Origin: Marinobacter sp. MDS2
Lineage (GTDB): Bacteria > Pseudomonadota > Gammaproteobacteria > Pseudomonadales > Oleiphilaceae
Length of the DNA stretch: 64,000 bases
Direction: 5' to 3'
Assembly: GCF_030718085.1 (NCBI RefSeq)
Contig: NZ_JAVAJF010000001.1
Span: forward strand, 310,001-374,000
Shown here piece after piece: positions 9,321 to 18,374 of this stretch. The translations under genes were made by a program, and so were the position numbers. The notes beneath the pieces are model-generated. The model ran no database searches. It was given only the letters and a program-made list of their open reading frames with translations, and had not been told where the DNA came from. The first letter of the stretch is position 1, and each line of letters starts with the position of its first letter.

Positions 9321-9332
9321 ATTGTTAGCAGA
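9321..9332. promoter_or_regulatory. Operator O3, degenerate (candidate)
   Basis: ATTGTTAGCAGA keeps the left half of the O1/O2 pattern with mismatches in the right half. It lies about 33 bp (three turns) upstream of O2. Confidence 0.35.
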
Positions 9333-9464
9333 TAACCCGCCGAAACCTTTCTTCTCTTCCTTTCTGCCCACGAAACCCTCCATTTAGACCTGCAACTTCG
9401 CTACACTTAGCGCACTTTGTGGGAAGGCTCCCAACAAGCTCGAATCGAATGAAGGATGAACCCT

Positions 9465-10301
9465 ATGATCAAGAAGTGTCTCTTCCCCGTTGCCGGTTAT
9501 GGCACGCGCTTCCTCCCGGCCACCAAGGCCATGCCCAAAGAAATCCTGCCGGTTGTTAACAAGCCGCTGGTTCAGTATGGCGTCGAAGAAGCGTCAGACG
9601 CCGGTATACACGAATTCGGGTTCGTGACGGGTCGCGGTAAGCGCGCCATCGAAGACCACTTTGACATCAGTTACGAGCTGGAACATCAGATTGCTGGTTC
9701 AGGTAAAGAAGGCCTGCTGACCTCTATTCGCGATCTGATTGATAACAACACCTTCGCGTTTACCCGCCAGAGCGAAATGAAAGGTTTGGGGCACGCTATT
9801 CTAACGGGCCGTAACCTGGTCGGTGACAACCCGTTCGCGGTGGTTCTGGCTGACGACTTCTGCGTGGGCCCGGAAGACGACGACGGCGTATTGAGCCAGA
9901 TGGTGAAACTGTACAACCAGTTTCGCTGTTCAATTGTCGCCATTGAAGAAGTGCCTATGGATGAGACCCATAAGTACGGCGTGATTGCCGGTGAGTCCAT
10001 GAAAGACGGCCTATACCGCATCACCGACATGGTAGAGAAACCAGCGCCCGAGAATGCACCGAGCAATCTCGCGATTATTGGCCGCTACATTCTGACGCCG
10101 GATATCTTCGAGATCCTGGAGCGCACCCCCCCGGGCAAAAACGGCGAAGTGCAAATCACAGACGCCCTGCTGGAGCAAGCCAAGAACGGCTGCGTTCTGG
10201 CGTATCAGTTCAAAGGCAAACGTTTCGACTGCGGCAGCATTGATGGTTTTGTGGAAGCCACCAACTACGTGTATGAAAACATCTACAAGAAAGGCAAGTA
10301 A
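9465..10301 (+). CDS. galU: UTP-glucose-1-phosphate uridylyltransferase GalU
   Basis: A 278-residue nucleotidyltransferase that makes UDP-glucose, the precursor for Ugd, GalE and surface glycans. The nucleotide-binding G-Y-G-T-R (residues 10-14) and the following KAMPKEILPV segment are typical of bacterial GalU. I chose the ATG at 9465 because AAGGA lies eight bases upstream; the ATG at 9456 overlaps that site and would add only three residues. The gene diverges from the prp operon and ends four bases before the convergent HTH gene. Confidence 0.95.
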   Translation: MIKKCLFPVAGYGTRFLPATKAMPKEILPVVNKPLVQYGVEEASDAGIHEFGFVTGRGKRAIEDHFDISYELEHQIAGSGKEGLLTSIRDLIDNNTFAFTRQSEMKGLGHAILTGRNLVGDNPFAVVLADDFCVGPEDDDGVLSQMVKLYNQFRCSIVAIEEVPMDETHKYGVIAGESMKDGLYRITDMVEKPAPENAPSNLAIIGRYILTPDIFEILERTPPGKNGEVQITDALLEQAKNGCVLAYQFKGKRFDCGSIDGFVEATNYVYENIYKKGK

Positions 10302-10305
10302 GGAC

Positions 10306-10722
10306 TTAGCCCCCTAACAGCTGCAACACCATGCGCCGGTTATCCGTTGAGGCTTTGCGGAACCGGCGCAGAATTTCCATTTCCTCGTTTGACAGCTTCA
10401 CGCGCTCTATCTCCTGCTCCAACTCTTTAAGCGCTTCTGCCAGACCATCACCGTTACTGACGACCAAACCCGGTAACTCCAGCTGGTCTGCGTCGCTGTC
10501 TTCGTTCATGTCCAGCATTTGTTCGAGCGGCGTTTCTGTTTTCACACACAAATCCAGCAGCTCGGCCACACCCGGGTAACTCCGCTGCTTGAGCTCCGGC
10601 GCCTCCCAGCGCTGAACCTCCGCCTCTTCTACGCCGCACATGGCGGCAATGTCGGAACAGGATAACTGGCCCGCTTCGCGCAAATAACGTAAACGACGAT
10701 GAAATGATTGCAGGTACCGCAT
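10306..10722 (-). CDS. Small helix-turn-helix DNA-binding protein
   Basis: A 138-residue protein from the ATG at 10722, with AGAGG upstream; an in-frame start 15 codons earlier is possible. Residues about 5-60 read as a Cro/CI-type helix-turn-helix (SCSDIAAMCGVEEAEVQRWE), followed by an acidic linker and a C-terminal helix (ALKELEQEIERVKLSNEEM) that could dimerise. I do not recognise a named family. It is convergent with galU and has its own upstream region (10723-10934). Function beyond likely DNA binding is unknown. Confidence 0.75.
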   Translation of the reverse strand: MRYLQSFHRRLRYLREAGQLSCSDIAAMCGVEEAEVQRWEAPELKQRSYPGVAELLDLCVKTETPLEQMLDMNEDSDADQLELPGLVVSNGDGLAEALKELEQEIERVKLSNEEMEILRRFRKASTDNRRMVLQLLGG

Positions 10723-10934
10723 CCTGTTGCCTCTGACCCGTTCGCGGTGGCCTTTAAAAACCACCAAGCGTTGTACGTAATGAAGTGCGTTATACGGAAA
10801 TGTATCGTATATGTCGCTTTAGGCACAACGTGCGAGTTCGTATAACCCGCTCCCCTCGGTTTTCGCTGCTTTCTTTTTTAGCGACCTAACGATAAATTGA
10901 GCGACCTTTTTATCGATGCAGGCTCTTATTAATC

Positions 10935-11894
10935 ATGTCTGACGCTCATAAATCCGACCTTCTTCTGGTCGTCGTCACTCTTCTTGCGGCAGTCGGCTGG
11001 ATGTTTTCAAAAGAAGCGGTTTTGATGATGCCGCCTTTGCTGTTTATGGCTGTTCGGTTTCTAATTGCCGGTGGTGTTCTGATTCTTTTGGCCCTGCCCT
11101 CTTTGCGCCGCTTGAGCGCGGACCAGATTCGGCGAAGCATCGGCGTTGGCGCAGTGTTCGGAATTGCCATGACCTGCTGGATTATGGGGCTTTTCCACGG
11201 TGAGAGCATGGGAGAAGGCGCCTTTCTCACCAGCCTGGGCGTGGTTATTGTGCCAATACTGGCACGACTGGTGTTTGGTGAAGCCCAGCCCATCAGTACT
11301 TGGATAGCGATACCCATCGCGATATCGGGCCTCGCCCTGCTCTCATTGGAAAACGGGTTCCGGCCAGACCCCGGCCAACTCTACTTCGTGATGGCCGCGT
11401 TTATCTTTGCGCTTTATTTCACACTGAACACCCGAACTGCCAATCAACGGACGGTGGTGAACAAACACGGTGAGACCATCGAAAAAAAGAAAGTCCCCGC
11501 CCTGCCACTCACCGCCATGGCACTTCTGACCGTAGGTTTCGTAACCCTTGCTGAATCGGCCATCAGCGAACCCTGGGCAGCCACTTTCACCAACCCGCCA
11601 CCCATCCTGTACGCGTGGGTGCTGGCCAGCGCCATCATTGCCACAGCGGGTCGTTTCCTACTGCAGACCTTTGCTCAAAGCCTGTCTGCACACAGTCACG
11701 GGGTGGTAATTCTGATACTGGAACCTGTGTGGGTCGCGCTGTTCGCCGCGGTATGGTTTGGCGAGAGCATGACAACCCTGCAAATAAGCGGATGTGGTCT
11801 GATTTTCGCTGCTTTATTAGTCAATCGCTGGAATGCTTTGAGCCGCGCCATCAAAGGCTTCATGAAAGTAAAAAATACGCCTCAAAGTAGTTGA
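10935..11894 (+). CDS. DMT-superfamily transporter (EamA repeats)
   Basis: A 319-residue inner-membrane protein with about ten hydrophobic segments arranged as two EamA repeats, starting at LLLVVVTLLAAVGWMFSKEA. Between the repeats is a polar insert with GETIEKKK near residue 180. Such proteins export amino acids or metabolites, but the substrate cannot be told from sequence. The stop codon TGA overlaps the -35 box of the downstream tRNA-Val promoter. Confidence 0.85.
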   Translation: MSDAHKSDLLLVVVTLLAAVGWMFSKEAVLMMPPLLFMAVRFLIAGGVLILLALPSLRRLSADQIRRSIGVGAVFGIAMTCWIMGLFHGESMGEGAFLTSLGVVIVPILARLVFGEAQPISTWIAIPIAISGLALLSLENGFRPDPGQLYFVMAAFIFALYFTLNTRTANQRTVVNKHGETIEKKKVPALPLTAMALLTVGFVTLAESAISEPWAATFTNPPPILYAWVLASAIIATAGRFLLQTFAQSLSAHSHGVVILILEPVWVALFAAVWFGESMTTLQISGCGLIFAALLVNRWNALSRAIKGFMKVKNTPQSS

Positions 11895-11919
11895 CCAACA
11901 AAAGGATAATCAGTATATT
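11891..11919 (+). promoter_or_regulatory. Promoter of tRNA-Val
   Basis: TTGACC (11891-11896), a 17-bp spacer, then TATATT (11914-11919), about 20 bp upstream of the mature tRNA. The -35 overlaps the stop codon of the transporter gene. Confidence 0.7.
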
Positions 11920-11939
11920 TCGTCCCCGTTGCAGGACAT

Positions 11940-12016
<77 letters not shown>

Positions 12017-12033
12017 TTCCCTGCAAGCAGAAA

Positions 12034-12065
12034 AGTCACTTAGGCGTAAGCCAAGTGGCTTTTTT
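12034..12065 (+). terminator. Terminator after tRNA-Val
   Basis: AGTCACTT and AAGTGGCT pair around a GGCGTAAGCC core, and the hairpin is followed directly by six T. From here to about 12262 I see no gene. Confidence 0.8.
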
Positions 12066-12274
12066 CGTTTCTGGCGCACACCTTTCTCAAAACCAGCTAT
12101 TCCACCCACTCTTAACGCCCCCATCCACACCTTCATTGCGGTGCGGTGTAATAAAAACACTAAAAACTGGTGACTCGCCAAACGTCGACTATTCTTGTCG
12201 TAAGTACTCTGTAATATGTAGCCAACGAACACACGTTTTAGAATAAAAAGCGTGCCGCTTAGAAGGAGTTAAGC

Positions 12275-12436
12275 GTGGGAACTGGAAAAAAGTGTACTTT
12301 TGCAGCGGGAATCATGGCCTTGGCAGTGGTCGCAGACCACCCCGAGTTGCTTGAAACCAAATACCTGGATCCGTATTACTATTACGACTGGGCGTTCTAT
12401 TTCGCCCAGGATTACGTGTTGCTGGCTGGGTTCTAA
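12275..12436 (+). CDS. Orphan 53-residue small protein
   Basis: A GTG-started reading frame with an ideal AAGGAG six bases upstream (12263-12268), ending in TAA two bases before the convergent DUF2897 stop. The product starts MGTGKKCTFAAGIMALAVVA, continues through an aromatic stretch (LDPYYYYDWAFYFAQDY) and ends VLLAGF. It has a mildly hydrophobic N-terminal segment and one cysteine. I do not recognise the family. The tight packing against the next gene and the strong ribosome site argue that it is real. An internal ATG at 12314 would give a 40-residue form. No function is proposed. Confidence 0.6.
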   Translation: MGTGKKCTFAAGIMALAVVADHPELLETKYLDPYYYYDWAFYFAQDYVLLAGF

Positions 12437-12438
12437 AT

Positions 12439-12615
12439 TTACCCCTCCCGCTTTTCCTCTTCTCGCTCTTCTTTCTCGAGCTGAGCTTTTCGGGCGCGGA
12501 TCTTTTCCAGTTTCTCTTCCGGAATTTTCATATTCGCGCTGTCTCTGAGAAATAACAGGCTGCCAACCACCAACGCGATTGCGGCCAAAATAAACAACCA
12601 TCCTATGAGCGGCAT
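12439..12615 (-). CDS. DUF2897-type small membrane protein
   Basis: A 58-residue protein from the ATG at 12615, with AAGGAGA six bases upstream. It has a single N-terminal membrane span (about residues 5-24, IGWLFILAAIALVVGSLLF), then a short conserved-looking RDSANMKIP and a highly charged, probably helical tail rich in Glu, Lys and Arg. The layout matches the DUF2897 family of gammaproteobacterial single-span proteins, whose function is unknown. It is convergent with the 53-residue orphan gene. Confidence 0.75.
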   Translation of the reverse strand: MPLIGWLFILAAIALVVGSLLFLRDSANMKIPEEKLEKIRARKAQLEKEEREEEKREG

Positions 12616-12750
12616 CTTTATTCTCCTTCTCGGCGTTTCTACTCAGTGTACACCCTCCCCATTGAATGGTTAACTCAGCGCGAAAGCACTTGTCCGGCGC
12701 CCTGCCGGTTCGTACCATTGCTCCGACAACCGCCCCCTTCAGGACACCCG

Positions 12751-13563
12751 ATGCGCAAACAGATTGATATCACCGTTAATGCCACCCAAACCGCCGTGGA
12801 TGCTCTGGCGCAGGCGTCAGATTTACCCAAACAGCGGATCAAGGATGCCATGGCGAAAGGGGCTTGCTGGTGGTTGCAGAAGGGCAAACGGGTACGGCTG
12901 AGAAAAGCAAAACGGGAATTAAAACCGGGAACCCGCATTGAGCTGTTCTATGATGACGCCGTGTTGGCCCGTGAGCCAGAAGCCCCAACGCTCATTGAAG
13001 ACAAAGGTCGTTACAGTGTCTGGAATAAACCCCATGGGCTACTATCTCAAGGCTCTCAATGGGGAGATCATTGCAGCTTGCTGCGCCTCGCAGAAATTCA
13101 ATTGAACCGCTCTTGCTTTCTGGTGCACCGCCTGGATGCGGACGCCGCAGGATTAATGCTTGTTGCCCACGATGGTAGGGCGGCAGCGGCCCTCTCTACC
13201 CTGTTTTCAAGCCGGGCCATGACCAAAATCTATTGGGCACGGGTTACCGGACAACTGACCGCCCAAGACACCAAAATTGACGCCCCTATTGATGGCAAAG
13301 CATCGGTAAGCCACGTCACGACCATTAAAGCCGATTCGGAAACGAACACAACGCTCGTGGAAGTCAAAATAGACACTGGCAGAAAACACCAGATACGGCG
13401 TCATCTCGCATCGATTGGACATCCGATCGTGGGGGATCGGATTTATGGTGCCAAAGCTCCTTCAGGACTCCAGCTGGTGGCCAAACACCTGGCCTTTGAT
13501 TGCCCGCTACAAAAGCACCCGGCTCGCTACACCCTTGAATGCGAGCCGCCGGCCAACAATTGA
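12751..13563 (+). CDS. RluA-family pseudouridine synthase
   Basis: A 270-residue protein from the ATG at 12751, with AGGA upstream; the frame is open earlier but that part is unlike the family. The catalytic block is HRLDADAAGLML, retaining the essential aspartate of the HRLD motif but with A-A where many members have T-S. An N-terminal region of about 75 residues resembles an S4-like RNA-binding domain, followed by the YSVWNKPHGLLSQG segment typical of RluA proteins. It likely modifies uridines in rRNA or tRNA; the target is not predictable here. Confidence 0.85.
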   Translation: MRKQIDITVNATQTAVDALAQASDLPKQRIKDAMAKGACWWLQKGKRVRLRKAKRELKPGTRIELFYDDAVLAREPEAPTLIEDKGRYSVWNKPHGLLSQGSQWGDHCSLLRLAEIQLNRSCFLVHRLDADAAGLMLVAHDGRAAAALSTLFSSRAMTKIYWARVTGQLTAQDTKIDAPIDGKASVSHVTTIKADSETNTTLVEVKIDTGRKHQIRRHLASIGHPIVGDRIYGAKAPSGLQLVAKHLAFDCPLQKHPARYTLECEPPANN

Positions 13564-13675
13564 GGGCGAGAAGACGGCCCTCAGCTTGTCAGCTTTTTAT
13601 ACAGTTATTCTCGCCGCCCGCACCAAAGACTTTGTAACAGACTGTTTTAAAAGAACAATATTAAACCTAAAAACA

Positions 13676-13691
13676 TGGCACGCGGCATGCT
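13676..13691 (+). promoter_or_regulatory. Sigma-54 promoter of the PEP-CTERM vWA gene
   Basis: TGGCACG, four bases, then ATGCT. The -24 GG and -12 GC are separated by exactly ten bases as RpoN requires; one base differs from the TTGC[AT] element. The predicted start is near 13702, 55 bp before the ATG. An AACAG-A-CTGTT palindrome at 13636-13646 could be an activator site. Confidence 0.65.
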
Positions 13692-13756
13692 GGTATTCCC
13701 TTACGCTCAAACTTATAACGGGCGATTTCGAATAAAATGGAACGAGGGATCCAACC

Positions 13757-14581
13757 ATGAACCTAAAAAAACTATTCTCAGGGCTCCTGCTGGGAGCGTC
13801 CATAGCACTATCGCCGGCGCATGCGGCCCCCATTCTCAGTGACATCGTGTTTGTTGTCGATGAGTCTGGCTCCATGGGTAGTGTTCAAACCAACCTCCGG
13901 AACAACATCGGGCTGTTTGCCAGCATACTGACGGGAACCGGCCAGGTTGATGCGCAGTATGGTTTAGTAGGGTACGGAAGCGCATCGCCTGCCCCCAGAA
14001 TGATCACCGATTTCACCGATGCCACGAACTTCTCGACCGCAGCGCAAGGGCTATTGACCAACGGTGGATCAGAACCAGGCTACACCGCAACCGCCTTTGC
14101 GCTAAATGCGCTGGACGGCCAGACCGACCTTTTCTCTTTCCGCGGTAATGCAGTCAAAAACATCATCATACTGACAGATGAACCCTCCAATGGCGACTTC
14201 GTCTCACGCGGAGCTGTCGGTGGTCAGGCGGTCTCAGAAACCATCCTCGACGGGCTTCTGACCAACAACAACGCGCTGTACAACGGCGTGCTCAGAAGGT
14301 CCAGCACCATTACCTCCTACCAGCAACTGATTACCGATCATGGTGGCACCGTGTTCGACCTGAACGGGTTTAACACCAGTGACCAGAACGTTGTTCAGCA
14401 GTTCGTGACCGACTTCGCAAACAAGAAACTGCAGGAAACTCTGGATTTCTGCCAACTCAACCCAACCGATCCTGCATGTCAGCCATCCGCCTCAGTGCCG
14501 GAACCATCATCTTTGGCTCTCATCGGCTTGGGTCTATTGGGGCTCGGGCTCCGGGCGCGCCGTAAAGCAATTACTGCTTAA
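13757..14581 (+). CDS. von Willebrand factor A domain protein with PEP-CTERM tail
   Basis: A 274-residue exported protein. It has a signal peptide ending near AHA (residue 23), then a vWA fold opening with DIVFVVDESGSMGS, where Asp35, Ser37 and Ser39 form the metal-ion adhesion site. Near the end come two cysteines (FCQ and ACQ). The C-terminus is a textbook PEP-CTERM signal: VPEPS at 247-251, a glycine/leucine-rich hydrophobic span, then RARRK. Such proteins are cut and anchored by exosortase in exopolysaccharide-forming bacteria. A sigma-54 promoter lies upstream, consistent with PrsK/PrsR-type control known for these systems. Its ligand is unknown. Confidence 0.9.
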   Translation: MNLKKLFSGLLLGASIALSPAHAAPILSDIVFVVDESGSMGSVQTNLRNNIGLFASILTGTGQVDAQYGLVGYGSASPAPRMITDFTDATNFSTAAQGLLTNGGSEPGYTATAFALNALDGQTDLFSFRGNAVKNIIILTDEPSNGDFVSRGAVGGQAVSETILDGLLTNNNALYNGVLRRSSTITSYQQLITDHGGTVFDLNGFNTSDQNVVQQFVTDFANKKLQETLDFCQLNPTDPACQPSASVPEPSSLALIGLGLLGLGLRARRKAITA

Positions 14582-14601
14582 ATAAAACTGGAAGCCAAAC
14601 A

Positions 14602-14637
14602 AAAACGGCCGACATATTTGTCGGCCGTTTTTTTTTC
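14602..14637. terminator. Bidirectional terminator between vWA gene and epimerase
   Basis: AACGGCCGACA and TGTCGGCCGTT form a perfect stem around TATT, with a T run to the right and an A run to the left, so it can serve both convergent genes. Confidence 0.9.
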
Positions 14638-14657
14638 ACGCATAACACGTGTTGTGA

Positions 14658-15665
14658 TCAGACCTTATAAAAATCCCGGTACCAATCCACGAAGTTAGCG
14701 ATACCCTCTTCAACCGGCGTTGCCGGCTTGTAGTCCACATCGTTGATCAGGTCATCGACATTGGCGTAGGTGGCGGGCACGTCACCTGGCTGCAACGGTA
14801 GCAGGTTCTTCTGCGCTTTCTTGCCCACTCGCTCCTCGATGATCTCGATAAACCTGGACAGCTCTACCGGATTATTGCTGCCGATATTGTAGATGCGATA
14901 CGGCGCCTTGCTGGTGCCTGGGTCTGGCTGGGCGCCTGACCATTCGGGGTTCGATTCGGCCACGTGGTCCAGCGTGCGGATTACGCCTTCAACAATGTCA
15001 TCGATGTAGGTGAAATCGCGGCGGTGTTGGCCGTGGTTGAATACATCAATGGGCTCACCCGCCAGAATTTTCTTGGTGAAGATAAACAACGCCATGTCCG
15101 GGCGACCCCAGGGGCCGTATACGGTAAAGAATCGCAATCCGGTGGTCGGCATGTTGTACAGATGACTGTAGGTGTGAGCCATCAGCTCGTTAGCTTTCTT
15201 GGATGCTGCGTAGAGACTCAATGGATGGTCCACGTTGTCATGCACCGAGAACGGCATGGTTTCGTTGGCACCATAAACCGAGCTGCTAGAGGCATAGACC
15301 AGATGCTTCACGTCGTTGTGACGACAGCCTTCCAAGATATTGGTGAAGCCCACCAGATTCGCGTCGATATAGGCATGAGGGTTTTCCAGTGAATAGCGAA
15401 CACCGGCTTGCGCTGCCAAGTGCACCACTCGCTCAGGCTTGTGCTTCTGGAAAAGCGCTTCCATCGCCTCACGATTGGCCACGTCTTCCCGCACTTCAGT
15501 GAAGCCCGGCTTATCCAGCAACCGTGCCAGCCGCGCCTCTTTCAGGTTGACGTCGTAATAGTCGTTAACGTTGTCCACACCGATCACTTCGTCGCCACGT
15601 TCCAGCAGTCGATGAGCAAGGTGTGAGCCGATGAACCCGGCGGTGCCCGTTACGAGGATTTTCAA
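14658..15665 (-). CDS. NAD-dependent nucleotide-sugar epimerase (UDP-glucuronate 4-epimerase type)
   Basis: A 335-residue extended short-chain dehydrogenase. The NAD-binding [11 protein letters not shown] lies at residues 7-17 and the catalytic tyrosine and lysine in YAASKKANE. The 335-residue length, [23 protein letters not shown] segment and overall pattern point to UDP-glucuronate 4-epimerases that make UDP-galacturonate for capsule or LPS; UDP-glucose epimerase is less likely because a clear galE lies at 36.8 kb. Its substrate could be produced by the Ugd encoded at 35.4 kb. Convergent with the vWA gene. Confidence 0.85.
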   Translation of the reverse strand: MKILVTGTAGFIGSHLAHRLLERGDEVIGVDNVNDYYDVNLKEARLARLLDKPGFTEVREDVANREAMEALFQKHKPERVVHLAAQAGVRYSLENPHAYIDANLVGFTNILEGCRHNDVKHLVYASSSSVYGANETMPFSVHDNVDHPLSLYAASKKANELMAHTYSHLYNMPTTGLRFFTVYGPWGRPDMALFIFTKKILAGEPIDVFNHGQHRRDFTYIDDIVEGVIRTLDHVAESNPEWSGAQPDPGTSKAPYRIYNIGSNNPVELSRFIEIIEERVGKKAQKNLLPLQPGDVPATYANVDDLINDVDYKPATPVEEGIANFVDWYRDFYKV

Positions 15666-15679
15666 AATCTGTTCTCCAA

Positions 15680-15702
15680 CAAAAAGGCGCCCGGAGGCGC
15701 CT
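15680..15702 (-). terminator. Terminator after the outer-membrane barrel gene
   Basis: On the minus strand AGGCGCC pairs with GGCGCCT around a four-base loop and is followed by five T. Confidence 0.8.
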
Positions 15703-15713
15703 GGATAGTCTGC

Positions 15714-16451
15714 TTAGAAGTCCACGCCGATACTTGCAAACGGACCGGACAGCTTCACGTCCAGTCGATCGTCGTCGTCTTCGTAATCAATGGCCATCTC
15801 GCGGTAGCCGGCGCGCAGGCGCAGTACAGCCACATCGAACTGTCCGTATACGTTAACGTCGTACAGGGAATCACCGCTGTAGGAAATCACGTTGCCTTCG
15901 CCACCAACGGATACGCCGGTGAACGGCAGGTCGAAGCGAACGGAGGCGTAACCCATGGGCAATACTGCATCGACCTCGGTTTTACTGACCTTCGCCGAAC
16001 CAGTTTGGTCGCGAACGATCAACTCAGCATCCATCTTCCTAGCCGTCAGACCCAGATCCAGATTCACCCAGTTGTCCAGCACTTCGTAGTAGAAGGTGGC
16101 ATCAAGCTGTTCGATATCGAGGTCGGATTTAACATCGGCCCCCGGCAGAATACCGTCAAAAGCCGCTGCACCAATCTTACCACTGCCACTCTGGGATATA
16201 CCGGTATAGTTCAAGCGAACGTTCGGCAGTACCGGAATCGGGTGCTCAAAGCTTGCAGTAAAGTTGGCGTTGCCGTCGCTGCTCATGTTGAGATCATTCT
16301 CGATATCAACTGCGGAGTTCTTGTTAACCACTTCCCCGGAAAAATCCGACTTCCAGTAGCTAACGCTTGCACCCGCACCAACTACATCCGCGCTGGCCAA
16401 CGGAGCGGCAAGCACCAAGGAGCCACCCACAGCAATCATCAATTTACGCAT
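15714..16451 (-). CDS. Outer-membrane beta-barrel protein (TIGR04219-like)
   Basis: A 245-residue protein with a signal peptide cut after ASA (about residue 21), then alternating amphipathic strands and a C-terminal aromatic residue (ending IGVDF), the usual outer-membrane insertion signal. The strand pattern and opening DVVGAGASVSYWKSDFSG resemble the TIGR04219 family of small barrels, whose role is unknown. It is followed by a strong terminator and preceded by purC on the same strand with a 35-bp gap. Confidence 0.8.
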   Translation of the reverse strand: MRKLMIAVGGSLVLAAPLASADVVGAGASVSYWKSDFSGEVVNKNSAVDIENDLNMSSDGNANFTASFEHPIPVLPNVRLNYTGISQSGSGKIGAAAFDGILPGADVKSDLDIEQLDATFYYEVLDNWVNLDLGLTARKMDAELIVRDQTGSAKVSKTEVDAVLPMGYASVRFDLPFTGVSVGGEGNVISYSGDSLYDVNVYGQFDVAVLRLRAGYREMAIDYEDDDDRLDVKLSGPFASIGVDF

Positions 16452-16486
16452 AAAACACCCTATCGATTGGTTATTTATTATAGTGA

Positions 16487-17200
16487 TCAGTCAAAACTGA
16501 TGCCGAGACGACGACCTACTTCTTCGTAGGTTTCAATCACGCTGCCAAGCCCCTGACGGAACCGGTCTTTATCCATCTTCTTGCGGGTTTCCTTATCCCA
16601 GATACGACAGCCATCCGGGCTGAATTCGTCACCCAGAACAATCGTTCCTTCACTGCGGCCAAATTCCAGTTTGTAGTCAACCAGCAGCATACCGGCCTCA
16701 TCAAACAGAGCCTTAAGTACATCGTTTACCTTGTAGGTCAGCTCTTTCATCTGCGCCAGCTCGGCTTCTGAGGCCCAGCCGAAGCTCACCGCCAACGACT
16801 CGTTCACCATGGGGTCGTGCAGGGCATCGTCTTTGAGGAACAGCTCGTAAGTGGGCGGATTCAGCTCAACGCCCTCTTCCACGCCAATTCTACGGCACAG
16901 GCTGCCGGCAGAAATGTTGCGCACAACGCATTCAACCGGAATCATGTCGAGCTTTTTCACTAAAGATTCGGTGCCGGACAGCAGCCCTTCAAAGTGAGTC
17001 GGCACGCCGGCCGCTTCCAGCTTCTCCATGATGAAGGCGTTGAACTTGTTGTTCACCATGCCTTTGCGGTTCAACTGCTCTTTCTTTTCGCCGTCGAAGG
17101 CGGAAGTGTCGTCCCGGAATACCAGAACGAAACGATTAGGGTCATCAGTGCGGAAAACAGATTTTGCCTTGCCCGCGTATAGCTCTTCGCGCTTTTCCAT
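16487..17200 (-). CDS. purC: Phosphoribosylaminoimidazole-succinocarboxamide synthase PurC
   Basis: A 237-residue SAICAR synthetase from the ATG at 17200, with GGAG upstream; a start four codons earlier is possible. It ligates aspartate to CAIR in purine synthesis. The N-terminal [16 protein letters not shown] and the [12 protein letters not shown] segment are characteristic, as is the VDYKLEFGR segment near residue 175. It is the distal gene of a dapA-bamC-purC order conserved in gammaproteobacteria. Confidence 0.97.
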   Translation of the reverse strand: MEKREELYAGKAKSVFRTDDPNRFVLVFRDDTSAFDGEKKEQLNRKGMVNNKFNAFIMEKLEAAGVPTHFEGLLSGTESLVKKLDMIPVECVVRNISAGSLCRRIGVEEGVELNPPTYELFLKDDALHDPMVNESLAVSFGWASEAELAQMKELTYKVNDVLKALFDEAGMLLVDYKLEFGRSEGTIVLGDEFSPDGCRIWDKETRKKMDKDRFRQGLGSVIETYEEVGRRLGISFD

Positions 17201-17244
17201 TAAGGTCTCCAAACGGTCGACGGCCTGCCCGGCCGCCCCGTTAA

Positions 17245-18339
17245 TCAGTACAAATGTTCAAACAATTTGGTAAGCAGGTCGGCACTGGTATGTTCACCAT
17301 TATAGGCGTCAACGCGTTCTGCCGTAACCACCATGGCAGGGGCTGCCTGGCTGATTGTTACCGTGTGAGTGTGTGTGAGCGTGTCATCATCGCTAAACCA
17401 GGAGAACCAGCCCGGTGAACGTTCGTCTTCGGTGCGGAAATCCACCTGAACCCAACCGGCACTGCGGTCGATATCGACAATGCTTGCACCAATCTCTTCC
17501 AGTGACCGGTTAACTTCCGCCCAGGTGCGGCCATAATCGAGTTCTACTTCAACAGCTTTCGCCTGTTCATCTTCCGACACCAAACGAACCAACGGCTTAG
17601 CGACCATTCCTGAAGCCGCACGAGAGAACGATTTGCTATCTTCCCTCTGCTTCAGAAACTCTGCCAATTCGCCGAGCAGCTTTTTCTGAAGCGCCTGAGA
17701 CGGCTCATTGTCGGCTGCATCCCCGTTCCAGGCCACCAAGCCCTCGGGCTTTTCAGCGAACTCCAGCACCTGGGCGCGAATTTCTGTGGTTTTCCGACGA
17801 ATGCCGGGGGCCAGCCTCAGCTGCACCAGCACCTTGGGTTCAGAAGCTGATGGCGCGTTGTCCAGTTCAAGTAACGTGCGGGCCGCCATACTGAAATTGG
17901 CCAGTTCGCTTTGCAGAACACCCAATTGGGGGCTGTCGTGCGCAACACCCAATCCGGACTCGTTCATCCAGGCACTCGCCGCAGGCCACAAGCGACCCGG
18001 CACATCGTTCACCAGCAACCACAGCCGTCCATCCAGCTCCTCGATCACGTAGTTCTCGTCGAGAATCTCAGACGTCATATCGGGGGGCCGAGGGATAGAA
18101 GACGGGTACATCCGGCGAGAATCATCCGTGCGAATGCTGCGAATTGGCATAGCTTCGCCCAAACGAGAACTGTCATAGCCGGCAGGCACCTGAATGGGCG
18201 TGCCTTCCGGGGCGTTCACATAGTCTTCAGAACGATCGTGCAGAAAACCACAACCTGCCAGGGTGCCAGCAAACACAAACCCGGCAACAGGCCGGGCTAG
18301 GGATACAAGTTTGTTACGGGTTCTTCCAGGAACCTGCAT
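17245..18339 (-). CDS. bamC: Outer membrane assembly factor BamC
   Basis: A 364-residue lipoprotein with a lipobox LAGC near residue 30. After the lipid anchor comes the BamC unstructured segment ([28 protein letters not shown]), which in homologues binds BamD, followed by two helix-grip-type domains. BamC is an accessory subunit of the BAM complex that inserts outer-membrane proteins. GGAG lies seven bases before the ATG. It lies between dapA and purC, as in related bacteria. Confidence 0.93.
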   Translation of the reverse strand: MQVPGRTRNKLVSLARPVAGFVFAGTLAGCGFLHDRSEDYVNAPEGTPIQVPAGYDSSRLGEAMPIRSIRTDDSRRMYPSSIPRPPDMTSEILDENYVIEELDGRLWLLVNDVPGRLWPAASAWMNESGLGVAHDSPQLGVLQSELANFSMAARTLLELDNAPSASEPKVLVQLRLAPGIRRKTTEIRAQVLEFAEKPEGLVAWNGDAADNEPSQALQKKLLGELAEFLKQREDSKSFSRAASGMVAKPLVRLVSEDEQAKAVEVELDYGRTWAEVNRSLEEIGASIVDIDRSAGWVQVDFRTEDERSPGWFSWFSDDDTLTHTHTVTISQAAPAMVVTAERVDAYNGEHTSADLLTKLFEHLY

Positions 18340-18374
18340 CGGGTTACTCCGGTTGAAGAGAAAAGAGGTTGGCT

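Noticed and set aside
12269..12718. A 149-residue minus-strand reading frame
   Set aside because: Overlaps the orphan small gene, the DUF2897 gene and the start of the pseudouridine synthase gene, all better supported by ribosome sites and composition.
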